A DNA stretch of 34,142 nucleotides from Bacteroidales bacterium (GCA_017428725.1 JAFRQH010000032.1:1-34142), one strand, 5' to 3'; counted from the stretch's first letter, positions 15,449 through 22,931 are shown. Translations and numbers: made by a program. The notes: a model not told the origin generated them from the sequence alone.

Positions 15449-17215
15449 ATGGCGAACATCAACGAAAAGAAACTCGATACCATCTCCGCCCTGCTCAGTG
15501 AGTTGGCCGACGCCTACGCGCCGCGGCTCGCCGGCGAGGAGGAGATCGCCGCCGGCCTGCAGCGCCTGCGGCGCCGCTCGATGGAGTATCGGCACGGCTC
15601 GTTCATCATGCTCGTGGTCGGGCCGGTCAAGTCCGGCAAGTCCACGCTGGTCAACCTGCTGGCCCACAGATATGTCAGCCCGACGGACAAGCTGGAGTGC
15701 ACGCTCCGCCCCACGATCATCTCCAGCACGGAGGCGGGCGCCGAGCCCGCCATCGAGATCTATTCCTCCAAGGACGAATCCCGCAAGGAGAAGGACCTGG
15801 ACCTGATCATCGACAAGCTGCGCGGCATCATCGACGACGACGCGGAGTTGCGCGAGCACCTGACCAAAGAGACCTATCCGCTCAGCGACGAGAACATCGA
15901 GAACTACATCGCCCCGTCCTACAACCGGCGGGACAGTTCGATCATCACCGCCATCACCACGCCCGCTGGCAAGATGCTCCGCAGCACGGACAGCGGCAAG
16001 ATCTTCCTTGCCGACATGCCCGGCTTCGACGGCAACCGCATCAACCTCTCCAGCGCCCTCTACGACGCGATGTCCAAGCGCGTGGATCTCATCCTGTTCG
16101 TCCACAGCTCCGTGTCCGCCTTCAACGTGACCTCCAACGAGTATCTCGACAAGCTGCGGGAGTATAATGGCTCCGTGCCCGTCTACCTGATCCACAACAT
16201 CTTCGACGCCACCTGGTGGCAGGATCCGGAGGTGCGCCGCGCCGAGGTGGAGCGCCAGAGCAAGACCGAGTACGAGGAGATCAAGCGCAAGGGCTTCAAC
16301 ATCGAGCCCGACTACGTCAGCTGCGTCAACCTCGGGATGGTCACGGACTGCCTGCGGGGCGGTGCGCGGCCGGGCTGCGAGGAGGCCCTCGAACAGGCCC
16401 GGCGCGAGTTCGAGGCCGTGGAGGACCGCCTTTACGAGAAGATCACCACCCGGATTGGCGCCCAGCGGATGGAGCGCTGCCTGGAGCGTACGGACAAGCT
16501 CCGCGACGACCTGGTCAAGAAGATCTGGACGCGCACGCAGGAGCTGGACGCCAAGCGCAGCGACCGCGAGGTGCTCCGCCAGTACCTGGAAGGCCTGGAC
16601 AAATGGATCGGCCTCTCCCAGGCCGAGTCCGACGAGATCGTCAGCAACATCTCCGAAGACGCCAACCGTGCGACGTTCAAGAACGAAGCCAAGAGCCTCG
16701 TCAACCGCTCAATGTCGAAGAAGGAGGCCCTCACGCTCCTCAAGGAGATCCTCGCCTCCTTCCTGTACGACGTGGACGAGAAGCTCACCAAGCGCCTGTG
16801 GCGCCATTTCAGCGACAAGCTGCGCGAGAGCGCCGAGCAGGTCAATGCCCGGCTCGGCACGCCGCTGGAGCCCTTCGCCCCCCTCGGGGAGGTGCGCGCC
16901 GAGACCCGGCAGAACATCTCCGAGGACCGGGTCCGGCAGTTTATGCTCAATGCGCTCTTCTCCCTCAAGCCCGAGGCCGTCCGCACCTCCATCGCCAACA
17001 TGGAGCGTTATTTCTACGGAGACCCTGACAACCCCACCATCCAGAACCTCAAGCGGATGCTGACGGCGGAGATGGAGCGGATGGAGCAGAACTACCTGGA
17101 GCAGATCCGCGCCCGCTTCGCCGAGCGCCTGGACCAGACCATCAGTCCGCAGGAAGAGGCGCTGCTCGACACGCTGGAGTCCCTCCAGAAGCAACTCAAG
17201 GACATCATCATCTGA
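15449..17215 (+). CDS. Dynamin-like GTPase
   Basis: 588 residues from ATG 15449. An in-frame ATG at 15395 would lie upstream of the promoter candidate and adds an unconserved hydrophobic stretch. The G domain shows the P-loop GPVKSGKST (G1, residues 58-66), a possible switch Thr in ECTLRPTI (83-90), DMPG (G3, 189-192) and, in place of the usual (T/N)KxD, LIHNIFD (about 247-253). About 300 residues of charged helix follow, as expected for the stalk of a bacterial dynamin-like protein. There is no transmembrane segment, so membrane contact may come from the DUF697-like partner encoded 4 bp downstream. Membrane remodelling, membrane repair or stress tolerance is inferred. Confidence 0.82.
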   Translation: MANINEKKLDTISALLSELADAYAPRLAGEEEIAAGLQRLRRRSMEYRHGSFIMLVVGPVKSGKSTLVNLLAHRYVSPTDKLECTLRPTIISSTEAGAEPAIEIYSSKDESRKEKDLDLIIDKLRGIIDDDAELREHLTKETYPLSDENIENYIAPSYNRRDSSIITAITTPAGKMLRSTDSGKIFLADMPGFDGNRINLSSALYDAMSKRVDLILFVHSSVSAFNVTSNEYLDKLREYNGSVPVYLIHNIFDATWWQDPEVRRAEVERQSKTEYEEIKRKGFNIEPDYVSCVNLGMVTDCLRGGARPGCEEALEQARREFEAVEDRLYEKITTRIGAQRMERCLERTDKLRDDLVKKIWTRTQELDAKRSDREVLRQYLEGLDKWIGLSQAESDEIVSNISEDANRATFKNEAKSLVNRSMSKKEALTLLKEILASFLYDVDEKLTKRLWRHFSDKLRESAEQVNARLGTPLEPFAPLGEVRAETRQNISEDRVRQFMLNALFSLKPEAVRTSIANMERYFYGDPDNPTIQNLKRMLTAEMERMEQNYLEQIRARFAERLDQTISPQEEALLDTLESLQKQLKDIII

Positions 17216-17219
17216 CACT

Positions 17220-18215
17220 ATGAAGAAGTCGGTCATATCCATCCTCGTCTCGCTGGCGCTGATCCTGCTGATCCTGCTGGCGGGCAATGTGATCACCATC
17301 GGCGACAAACTCGCCGGGGCGTCGCCCGTGCTGGCCTGGGGGTTCTACCTCCTGCTGCTGGCGGCACTGGTGTGGCTGGTCGTGATCCCCACGTGCCGCA
17401 TCCTGCTGGCGAAGCCCTTCCCGAAGCTGTCCGTGGACGACGCGGCGGAGGACACGCCCGCGCTGCGCGCCGAGCTCAAGGACTTCGCCCGCTCGCTCGC
17501 CGACAACCTCGGCGACCTGTCCCCGGAGGAGGCCGCCGCGCACCGCCGGGAGCTGCTTGCGCAGGTGGACAACTTCTACGACCTCCCGGAGCTGCGCGGC
17601 ATCATCCGGACCGAGCTGGAGCGCCGTTTCGACAAGGCCAAAGGCCACATCAACCAGTGGGCGAAGACTGTCTTCCTCGTGACGACGGTCTCGCAGACCG
17701 GGCGGATCGATGCACTGACCTCGCTGGTCATCAACTGCCGGATGATCGCGGACGTGATCCGCTGCTCGGGCTACCGGCCCACGTGGGGCCAGCTCGGCAA
17801 GCTCTACGCCCGCATCCTCGCCACGTCCCTGTTCAGCTACTACCTCTCCGACACGCTCGACAAGGTGGAGGTGGACCCGGAGATGCTGCACCTCAGCGCC
17901 CTGTCCAAGATCCCCCTGATGGGCACGGTCACCAAGTCGCTCGTGGACGGCACGGCCAACACGCTGCTGTCGCTGCGCATCGGCCACGTCACGCTCGCGT
18001 GCCTGCGCGAGGGCTCGGCGGCGCTCGCCGGCAAGGCTGGCGCCAAGGTGCGCCGCCAGGCGATGCTGGACGCCGTCAAGTCCTTCATCGCCCTGTCCAA
18101 GGACACGACCATCGCCGGCCTGTCCGCCGCGGCGCAGAAGCTGGATGCCTGGATCAACGGCACGCCGGAGCCGGCGGCCACGGAGGCGCCCGCCCCCACG
18201 GAGGCCGCCGTATGA
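17220..18215 (+). CDS. Membrane protein with DUF697 (YcjF-like) domain
   Basis: 331 residues. Two N-terminal transmembrane segments (about 5-25 and 38-62) precede a charged helical region. A DUF697-like core follows at about 150-280 (VTTVSQTGRIDALTSLVIN, then RMIADVIRCSGYRPTWGQLG and LSKIPLMGTVTKSLVDG). In Proteobacteria the DUF697 protein YcjF is encoded beside the GTPase YcjX. Here the partner is a dynamin-like GTPase, so a GTPase/membrane-anchor pair is inferred. The C-terminal tail is rich in Pro, Ala, Thr and Glu. The stop overlaps the next start (ATGA at 18212). Confidence 0.75.
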   Translation: MKKSVISILVSLALILLILLAGNVITIGDKLAGASPVLAWGFYLLLLAALVWLVVIPTCRILLAKPFPKLSVDDAAEDTPALRAELKDFARSLADNLGDLSPEEAAAHRRELLAQVDNFYDLPELRGIIRTELERRFDKAKGHINQWAKTVFLVTTVSQTGRIDALTSLVINCRMIADVIRCSGYRPTWGQLGKLYARILATSLFSYYLSDTLDKVEVDPEMLHLSALSKIPLMGTVTKSLVDGTANTLLSLRIGHVTLACLREGSAALAGKAGAKVRRQAMLDAVKSFIALSKDTTIAGLSAAAQKLDAWINGTPEPAATEAPAPTEAAV

Positions 18216-18790
18216 GACGCCGCTCCGTCATTCCCGGCTTGACCGGGAGTCTTCTCCTCGCCCTGCTCCTGCTCTCCGCCTGCTCCCGCGGGCCCTCGCT
18301 GCAGGACCAGCTGGCCGGCCGCATCGAGCAGCTCAGCCGGACCTCCGAGCTGGGCACGGTCGAGTACACCGTGCGCAAGGCCGTCAAGGCCCGTGACGAG
18401 GGCGACTGGTTCAAGATCGGCAACCGCCGTATCCTCTTCTCCTGCACGGCCCGCATCAAAGCCGGCATCAACCTCGAGCGGGTCCCGCTCGACAAGCTGG
18501 TCGTGGACGAGTCCACGCGCAGCGTCTCGCTGGTCCTGCCGCACGCGACCGTCTTCTCCATCGATATCCCTCCGGAGCAGATCCGCCTCGAATACGAGGA
18601 CGTGACCGGTTTCCGCCAGCATTTCAGCGACCAGGAGCGCCAGGCCCTGCTGCGGCAGGGCGAGCGCGAGATCGTGCGCGACCTGCCCAAGCTGGGCATC
18701 CTCGCCGAGGCGGAGTCCAATGCGGAGGAGTTTTTCCGCCCGATGCTCGAGCAGATGGGCTTCGAGAACATCCAGATCCGATTCGAATGA
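18212..18790 (+). CDS. DUF4230-type lipoprotein
   Basis: 192 residues. The signal (MRRRSVIPGLTGSLLLALLL, then LSAC, C24) predicts a lipoprotein. The body has DUF4230 traits: an early LGTVEYTVRKAVKA strand, FSCTARIKAGINLERV, a VSLVLPHATVFSIDIPPE strand pair and a C-terminal helix ending GFENIQIRFE. Residues 5-13 are encoded by a small dispersed palindrome, noted separately. It overlaps both neighbours by four bases (ATGA on each side) and is followed by a second DUF4230 gene. Function of the family is unknown; a role at the membrane with the dynamin-like GTPase is inferred only from the operon. Confidence 0.78.
   Translation: MRRRSVIPGLTGSLLLALLLLSACSRGPSLQDQLAGRIEQLSRTSELGTVEYTVRKAVKARDEGDWFKIGNRRILFSCTARIKAGINLERVPLDKLVVDESTRSVSLVLPHATVFSIDIPPEQIRLEYEDVTGFRQHFSDQERQALLRQGEREIVRDLPKLGILAEAESNAEEFFRPMLEQMGFENIQIRFE
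18228..18250. repeat. Small dispersed palindrome overlapping a lipoprotein signal peptide
   Basis: GTCATTCCCGG, loop CTTGA, CCGGGAGT. The arms 18230-18237 and 18243-18250 pair with one mismatch. The same design (GTCATCCCCGA, loop CCTGT, TCGGGGAT) occurs at 20345-20368 in an intergenic position. Here it encodes SVIPGLTGS of the lipoprotein signal. Confidence 0.65.
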
Positions 18791-19434
18791 ACAAGCGGCA
18801 AATCCATATCCCCCTGCGCTATGCGCTGCTCGGAGCCGTCGTGCTGGCCCTGGTGCTCTTCCTGCTGCTGCACCTCGGCGTCCGCCGGGAGCGGACCCTG
18901 CAGATCGAGCAGACGGCCACCCTCGTGGACCAGGTCCGCCGCATCGGGGAGCTCTCCAGCGCGGGATACTACGAGGAGCTGGTCCTCTCCGACCGGGACG
19001 ACTCCTACCTCGCCGAGCTCAAGCGCGCCACGGGCCTGCACCGCCTGACGGGCAGCGACGACTTCGTGATCATCTGCAAGGGGCGCGTGCGCGCGGGTTT
19101 CGATTTCTCCAAGATGCAGGGGTCGGATTTCTCCGTCTCGGGAGACACCCTGCGGCTGATCCTGCCGCCGGTGGAGATCCTCGACGTGGTGATCAACCCC
19201 ACGGACTACGAGCTCTTCGCCGGGCACCGCACCCACGAAGAGACGGTGGGTATCGTCCTTCAGGCCAAGCAGCGGCTGCGCGCCGACGCCGTCCGTGCCG
19301 GCATCCTCGACCAGGCGGAGCGCTCGGCGGAGACCACGCTCCGGCGCATGTTCGCCTCGATGGGCTACCGCGAGGTCGTGCTGACCTTCCGCAAGGAGTA
19401 CCCCCTCCGCCCGGAAGCCCCTGCGGGGCGTTGA
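18787..19434 (+). CDS. Membrane-anchored DUF4230 protein
   Basis: 215 residues. One N-terminal transmembrane helix (about 12-31, no lipobox) is followed by the DUF4230 body: QIEQTATLVDQVRRIGELSS, YYEELVLSD, FVIICKGRVRAGFDFSKMQG, LILPPVEILDVVINPTDYEL, and a last helix/strand ending MGYREVVLTFRKEY. It is paralogous in layout to the gene before it, with which it overlaps by four bases, so the two products may work as a pair. It is the last gene of the operon; the stop is 21 bp before the tRNA promoter. Confidence 0.78.
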   Translation: MNKRQIHIPLRYALLGAVVLALVLFLLLHLGVRRERTLQIEQTATLVDQVRRIGELSSAGYYEELVLSDRDDSYLAELKRATGLHRLTGSDDFVIICKGRVRAGFDFSKMQGSDFSVSGDTLRLILPPVEILDVVINPTDYELFAGHRTHEETVGIVLQAKQRLRADAVRAGILDQAERSAETTLRRMFASMGYREVVLTFRKEYPLRPEAPAGR

Positions 19435-19454
19435 GCGTTTTTCGCTCCGAACCG

Positions 19455-19484
19455 TTTGGAAATTCAAAAAAATGCGTATCTTTG
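19455..19484 (+). promoter_or_regulatory. Promoter of tRNA-Val
   Basis: TTTG at 19455-19458, an 18-bp spacer, and TATCTTTG at 19477-19484, a near-ideal Bacteroidota promoter. It ends 11 bp before the tRNA. Confidence 0.8.
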
Positions 19485-19495
19485 CAGTCCCAAAC

Positions 19496-19573
19496 GAGGC
19501 TTTAGCTCAGTTGGTTCAGAGCGCTTGCTTGACAGGCAAGAGGTCAGCAGTTCAAATCTGCTAAGCCTCACCA
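19496..19573 (+). tRNA. tRNA-Val (anticodon GAC)
   Basis: The full cloverleaf can be drawn: acceptor GAGGCTT/AAGCCTC, D stem GCTC/GAGC, anticodon stem CTTGC/GCAAG with loop TTGACAG (anticodon GAC), T stem AGCAG/CTGCT with loop TTCAAAT, discriminator A and an encoded CCA. The length is 78 bases. Its 3' half is duplicated at 22434-22474. Confidence 0.95.
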
Positions 19574-19698
19574 AATGAAAATCAGAGACTTACGAGAGTC
19601 TCTGATTTTTGTTTTCGGGGCGTGTGGGGGTATATCTGTTGCATTCTCTTTGTGCCAGCACAAATCTCGTCGTCAGAACAGCGTATACAACGGATATC
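19533..19698 (+). repeat. Direct repeat copy 1: tRNA-Val 3' half plus 125 bp downstream
   Basis: 166 bp that recur at 22434-22599 with three mismatches (19576, 19595 and 19671) and no gaps, by visual alignment. It starts at the end of the anticodon loop and includes the T arm, CCA and terminator. The part after the terminator (19612-19698) has no gene I can support. Confidence 0.93.
19577..19611 (+). terminator. Terminator of tRNA-Val
   Basis: A perfect 10-bp stem ATCAGAGACT (19581-19590) with AGTCTCTGAT (19597-19606), a 6-base loop and a T run. An equivalent hairpin is present in the downstream copy at about 22482-22511. Confidence 0.9.
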
Positions 19699-19792
19699 TA
19701 TGCATAGAAGGTTGTTTAAAGGGTTGTTATGTCTTAATATGTTTTGTGTTATTACGGGTAATATGTATCTTTAAATCGATAAATCAATTTAA

Positions 19793-19993
19793 ATGAAAAA
19801 AGAGAATAACAACTCCAAAAAGATTATCTGGTATAGTATTGCCGCCTTGGTTTTAACGATTGGTGGCATCAGTCTATTAGTGAGTGGTTTGCAGGATAGT
19901 GACAAACCGATAGTCTTCGTTGCCGGTTTCTGCCTCCTTCTTGATCTCATCATGATCGTCGCATTCCTCATCGATCTCTTCAGAAAGAGGTAA
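19793..19993 (+). CDS. Small two-helix membrane protein
   Basis: 66 residues. Two predicted transmembrane helices (about 11-31 and 39-62) are flanked by charged ends (MKKENNNSKK, LFRKR). I do not recognise the family. TATCTTTA at 19766-19773 is a plausible -7 box. The DUF1294 gene follows after 27 bp. The equivalent place in the duplicated downstream locus holds different two-helix proteins. AT-rich codon use contrasts with the upstream operon. Confidence 0.6.
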   Translation: MKKENNNSKKIIWYSIAALVLTIGGISLLVSGLQDSDKPIVFVAGFCLLLDLIMIVAFLIDLFRKR

Positions 19994-20020
19994 ATTCGCA
20001 TTTATCGGTGTAACGGCAAG

Positions 20021-20290
20021 ATGATCTTGCGAGCAATCATCATATATCTCATCGGCATTAATATCCTGACCTTCCTTGTCTTCGGAATCGACAAATGGAA
20101 GGCCCGCAGAGGGAGGTGGCGCATACCGGAGGCGACCCTCATCGGGATGTCTATCGCAGGAGGCAGTATCGGCGCACTCTTGGGGATGTCCCTCTTCCGG
20201 CACAAAACGCAGAAGCGGAAGTTCACCCTCGGCATCCCCGCCATCCTCATTATCCAAGCCGTCCTGACCTATTTCTTCTTCCTGCGATAA
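20021..20290 (+). CDS. DUF1294 membrane protein
   Basis: 89 residues, full length for the family. Family hallmarks are FGIDKWKARRGRWRIPE, GGSIGALLGM and RHKTQKRKFTLGIP. Three hydrophobic segments (about 3-21, 40-60, 70-88) predict an inner-membrane protein. Its function is not known. It follows the 66-residue protein closely (27 bp). A truncated homologous start is found at 23141. A hairpin terminator lies 10 bp downstream. Confidence 0.85.
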   Translation: MILRAIIIYLIGINILTFLVFGIDKWKARRGRWRIPEATLIGMSIAGGSIGALLGMSLFRHKTQKRKFTLGIPAILIIQAVLTYFFFLR

Positions 20291-20300
20291 TACCCTGATA

Positions 20301-20340
20301 GAAAACAGCCCCGGAGCACAGGCTCCGAGGCTGTTGTTTT
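20301..20340. terminator. Hairpin terminator between convergent genes
   Basis: ACAGCC and CGGAG pair with CTCCG and GGCTGT across a short loop (with one bulged base), with an A run before and a TTGTTTT run after. It can serve the DUF1294 gene and, in reverse, the lipoprotein gene ending at 20373. Confidence 0.75.
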
Positions 20341-20344
20341 CCAT

Positions 20345-20370
20345 GTCATCCCCGACCTGTTCGGGGATCC
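20345..20370. repeat. Small dispersed palindrome, intergenic copy
   Basis: ATCCCCGA (20348-20355) and TCGGGGAT (20361-20368) are perfect 8-bp arms around CCTGT. It is related to the copy at 18228-18250. It lies 3 bp past the lipoprotein stop and may add to termination. Confidence 0.65.
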
Positions 20371-20372
20371 GT

Positions 20373-21887
20373 TTAGTCGCTGACGGGACGGATAGGTAAG
20401 CCTTGGAAGCGGGGCCGCGTGTCCCTAATCCATGTGGTCGTGGTGATTTCAAGATTCCAAGCGTTGTTCGGGCCGGCCGAACCGCAGGTGGCAGACCAGT
20501 AGTAGCCTTGGAAACTGCTATCGCCGCGATAGTAGGAGATACTCATCCATCTACCGGCAGCGGGAAGGATGATGTACTGATTGGTATAACCCGGCTTTAA
20601 GCTGTAAACTTTGTACAAATAGTTGGTGAGGTCCCGCTCCCAACGGCAGTTGTCACTATTCTTAAGTTCGTCCCACTCTTCATACGTCGGAATCCGGTAA
20701 GGAGCGCCCAGTGCAACGGTGGCGGCATCATCTTCTGGTTCAAGGGTATTCTTTCCATCGGCAGTCCCGGAAGTCGCGAAAGTATCAGCATTTCCAGTGT
20801 ACTTGGTGAATTTGGTGCCGTCGCCGGCGGTATCCCAGACGTAGGAAGTCCATGCGTAACCATCCTCCTTTCCAGGCTTCCAATGCTTGTGATAGCTCTC
20901 GTAGGCGTAGCCCTCATCGTAGTACGGCTCGGTCGCGCCCCAGGCGTAGTAGTCGCCCGTGGTGGCCCGACGGGCAATATAGTTGTCCTCCGCCGGGAAG
21001 ATGCGCGAGGCTCCCAGGTTGCCGGCGGCCCATTTTACTTTCAGGCCCATATCCACCACGAACTTGGCGATGGGGATCTTGATGGCCGTGACCTTTGTGT
21101 TGTCCTCGGCAAGGCTGGAAGACAAGGTCTTGGAGAACTCGTATTTCACGCCGGTGGTATTGTCCAGCAGATAGAGTGTCAGCTTCTTTCCCGCAGTAAG
21201 ATCAACCCCCGCGTCGCACACGAAGGCGACACCGTCGGCGTTCTCGATGCCGGCGATACGACCGTCAGAGAATTCTGTAGAGCCATTTTGGGTTCTGATA
21301 TACGCGAAATTCACCAGCTGATCCGAGTACATCGTGTATCTGCCGGCCTCGTAATCAATACCCGCAACGGTAATCTGAAGGTGCGTGTCGATGCGCCAGG
21401 TATTGATGGTCGCAGTAAGGGTGCTGCCGTCATAGGTGTAAGGAATGTCGTAGAAACCTGCGACGAGTTGCGCCGCCGTTCCGGTGGTAGCCTCATCATC
21501 CCCCCTTCCGGGGAAAGATATAATCCTGCCGCTCTTGCTCCACGCGTCGTTGCTCATACAGGAGTTGCTGCCCTCCCAGAAGCCGCGCAGCGTTCCGCCG
21601 GAGGCCAGGAAGCGGGCTTCCAATGCCGAGGAAATCTCCGAAGCGATCCACTTGCTGCCGTCGTAGGTAAGCGTGAAGTCGGGGGTATAGCCCGTGGTGG
21701 TGCTGTTCAGATAAACGTTGATGATGTCACCGATTTCCCAGCCCGTCTTGACGGCCTTGGTGGCCTGCGCGGGATCCGACACAGAGATGTTAATTTTGGC
21801 GACATTGTTGTCGGCTTCCTCCATCCTGCTGCAGGAGAGGAAAGACATAAGTGCCGCAACCGCGGCAAAAAGAATGATTCTCTTCAT
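20373..21887 (-). CDS. Fimbrillin-like lipoprotein with C-terminal SUMF1/FISUMP-like domain
   Basis: 504 residues from ATG 21887, which gives the signal MKRIILFAAVAALMSFLSC (C19). In-frame ATGs further upstream would run into the small peptide gene. Residues about 30-280 resemble fimbrillin (VKTGWEIGDIINVYL). Residues about 280-504 resemble the Fibrobacter succinogenes major paralogous/formylglycine-enzyme-like fold: VKWAAGNLGA, TGDYYAWGATEPY, YRIPTYEEWDELKNSDNCRW, YYWSATCG and a final PIRPVSD. A surface-exposed lectin-like or structural role is inferred. It lies alone with its peptide gene between the two tRNA-linked repeats. Confidence 0.83.
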   Translation of the reverse strand: MKRIILFAAVAALMSFLSCSRMEEADNNVAKINISVSDPAQATKAVKTGWEIGDIINVYLNSTTTGYTPDFTLTYDGSKWIASEISSALEARFLASGGTLRGFWEGSNSCMSNDAWSKSGRIISFPGRGDDEATTGTAAQLVAGFYDIPYTYDGSTLTATINTWRIDTHLQITVAGIDYEAGRYTMYSDQLVNFAYIRTQNGSTEFSDGRIAGIENADGVAFVCDAGVDLTAGKKLTLYLLDNTTGVKYEFSKTLSSSLAEDNTKVTAIKIPIAKFVVDMGLKVKWAAGNLGASRIFPAEDNYIARRATTGDYYAWGATEPYYDEGYAYESYHKHWKPGKEDGYAWTSYVWDTAGDGTKFTKYTGNADTFATSGTADGKNTLEPEDDAATVALGAPYRIPTYEEWDELKNSDNCRWERDLTNYLYKVYSLKPGYTNQYIILPAAGRWMSISYYRGDSSFQGYYWSATCGSAGPNNAWNLEITTTTWIRDTRPRFQGLPIRPVSD

Positions 21888-21900
21888 GGCAATGCGCATT

Positions 21901-22047
21901 TTAGAAATCTTTCTCAGTATTACCACTGAACGGATTGGACGGTGAGACGTCTTGACTCGCTGCAATCACGCCTTCGAGTTTGATTTCCAGTTCCTCGCTT
22001 ATGGGCGAGGTGTACTGCTCTTTTGTCTGTACAATCATATTTTTCAT
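21901..22047 (-). CDS. Small peptide upstream of a fimbrillin-like lipoprotein (shared type, member 2)
   Basis: 48 residues. Begins MKNMIVQTKEQYTSPISEEL and continues EIKLEGVIAASQD, with a polar end (GNTEKDF). A good promoter lies 26 bp upstream and the lipoprotein start only 13 bp downstream, so it is the first gene of a two-gene operon. The layout matches member 1 at 11903-12034: Y..P(..)E, alternating hydrophobics, E(G/E)VI, small residues, polar tail. There is no signal peptide or membrane helix. No named family is recognised. Confidence 0.65.
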   Translation of the reverse strand: MKNMIVQTKEQYTSPISEELEIKLEGVIAASQDVSPSNPFSGNTEKDF

Positions 22048-22072
22048 GTTCTGTTTTTCATTTTGCGAATTG

Positions 22073-22104
22073 TAAAGTTAGAAGAATCCCTTCAAAATAA
22101 CAAA
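22073..22104 (-). promoter_or_regulatory. Promoter of the peptide/lipoprotein pair
   Basis: On the minus strand, TTTG (22104-22101), a 20-bp spacer and TAACTTTA (22080-22073) fit the Bacteroidota consensus with one mismatch. Confidence 0.6.
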
Positions 22105-22146
22105 TGCGTCATGTTCATGTCTAAACTTCGCCCTTGACGGCCCCAC

Positions 22147-22232
22147 TGTGCACAACGTCCCGAAAATGCGGACGTTATGCGCATTTTTGGCCATTTTCGT
22201 TCACAACGTCCGTGATTCCGGGACGTTATGAA
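22147..22232. repeat. Pair of related hairpins (AACGTCC/GGACGTT)
   Basis: Hairpin 1 has AACGTCC at 22154-22160 and GGACGTT at 22170-22176; with outer bases the arms extend to 13 bp (11 paired). Hairpin 2 has AACGTCC at 22205-22211 and GGACGTT at 22221-22227, extending to about 15 bp (12 paired). The two left arms are near copies of each other (GTGCACAACGTCC and GTTCACAACGTCC). The spacer CGCATTTTTGGCCATTTTCG can also pair with the CGAAAATGCG loop of hairpin 1. It lies in a non-coding stretch of about 650 bp (22048-22705) that otherwise holds only the second tRNA-linked repeat. Confidence 0.75.
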
Positions 22233-22433
22233 CACTTCCGAGGCGCCAGAGGGAGGGGTGAAACATTGCGGTGATGAACGGAACTTAGCAGTTTTTTCTT
22301 ACATTTATAAGATTAGCCACGTAAAGGACCAAGGACCATGCTACTGCTGAGTGCATCCGTACAACAGAAAGGTGTCAAGAAGTTTGTTGAGAGCATAGAC
22401 GCCTAGATCCCTCCCTCCAAGGTACTTATCGAG

Positions 22434-22474
22434 CAGGCAAGAGGTCAGCAGTTCAAATCTGCTAAGCCTCACCA
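22434..22474 (+). pseudogene. tRNA-Val 3' fragment
   Basis: Carries the second half of the anticodon stem, variable loop, T arm, acceptor 3' strand and CCA of tRNA-Val, but no 5' half. The sequence before it (GTACTTATCGAG) cannot complete a tRNA. Confidence 0.92.
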
Positions 22475-22599
22475 AAAGAAAATCAGAGACTTACGGGAGT
22501 CTCTGATTTTTGTTTTCGGGGCGTGTGGGGGTATATCTGTTGCATTCTCTTTGTGCCAGCACAAATCTCGTTGTCAGAACAGCGTATACAACGGATATC
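22434..22599 (+). repeat. Direct repeat copy 2: tRNA-Val 3' fragment, terminator and downstream sequence
   Basis: Matches 19533-19698 at 163 of 166 positions at a constant offset of 2901. It includes the terminator hairpin. Similarity returns at 22668-22694 (TATCTTTA, then TCGA and AAATCAA), opposite 19766-19792 at nearly the same offset, although the 68 bp between are unrelated. Confidence 0.93.
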
Positions 22600-22705
22600 G
22601 GCAGAATCCGGAAGCGGCGAAGACCGGAATCCCAAGCAGAGTTCTTGGATGAACCAGTTGATTTTCTTATCTTTAGTCGAGAAATCAAATTAGGCGTATC
22701 TTTTT

Positions 22706-22918
22706 ATGAAACTCGACAAGGAACAAAAGAGAGTCTTGAAAGCGGCGTGGCCTGCCTTCCTTGCATTCCCGTTTGCCAGTCCATTCTTTTATTGGCTGTT
22801 CGGTAAACTGGACTCTTGGACGGACGCCCTTCTTTTTTTCGCCGGCAACGTGATCGTGGCTTGTCTCGTGATCTTGTTTTATATCCTGGGGTCCAAGATT
22901 CCTAAGAAAGAGAATTAA
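22706..22918 (+). CDS. Small two-helix membrane protein
   Basis: 70 residues. A basic N-terminus (MKLDKEQKRVLKAAW), then two hydrophobic helices (about 16-33 and 40-63) and a basic tail (KIPKKEN). The family is not recognised. Candidate -7 boxes lie at 22668-22675 (TATCTTTA) and 22697-22704 (TATCTTTT), the latter too close to the ATG unless translation starts leaderless. The next small gene follows after 13 bp. Confidence 0.55.
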   Translation: MKLDKEQKRVLKAAWPAFLAFPFASPFFYWLFGKLDSWTDALLFFAGNVIVACLVILFYILGSKIPKKEN

Positions 22919-22931
22919 GAAATAAAGAAAT

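Noticed and set aside
22338..22406. 22-codon ORF (MLLLSASVQQKG...) before the tRNA fragment
   Set aside because: Too short, no promoter or homologous partner in the window. It could be a remnant of a mobile gene but nothing supports this.
19533..22599. Calling the repeats attL/attR of an integrative element
   Set aside because: No integrase, excisionase or mobilisation gene lies between or beside them, and the repeat is far longer than typical att cores. Kept as a finding only.
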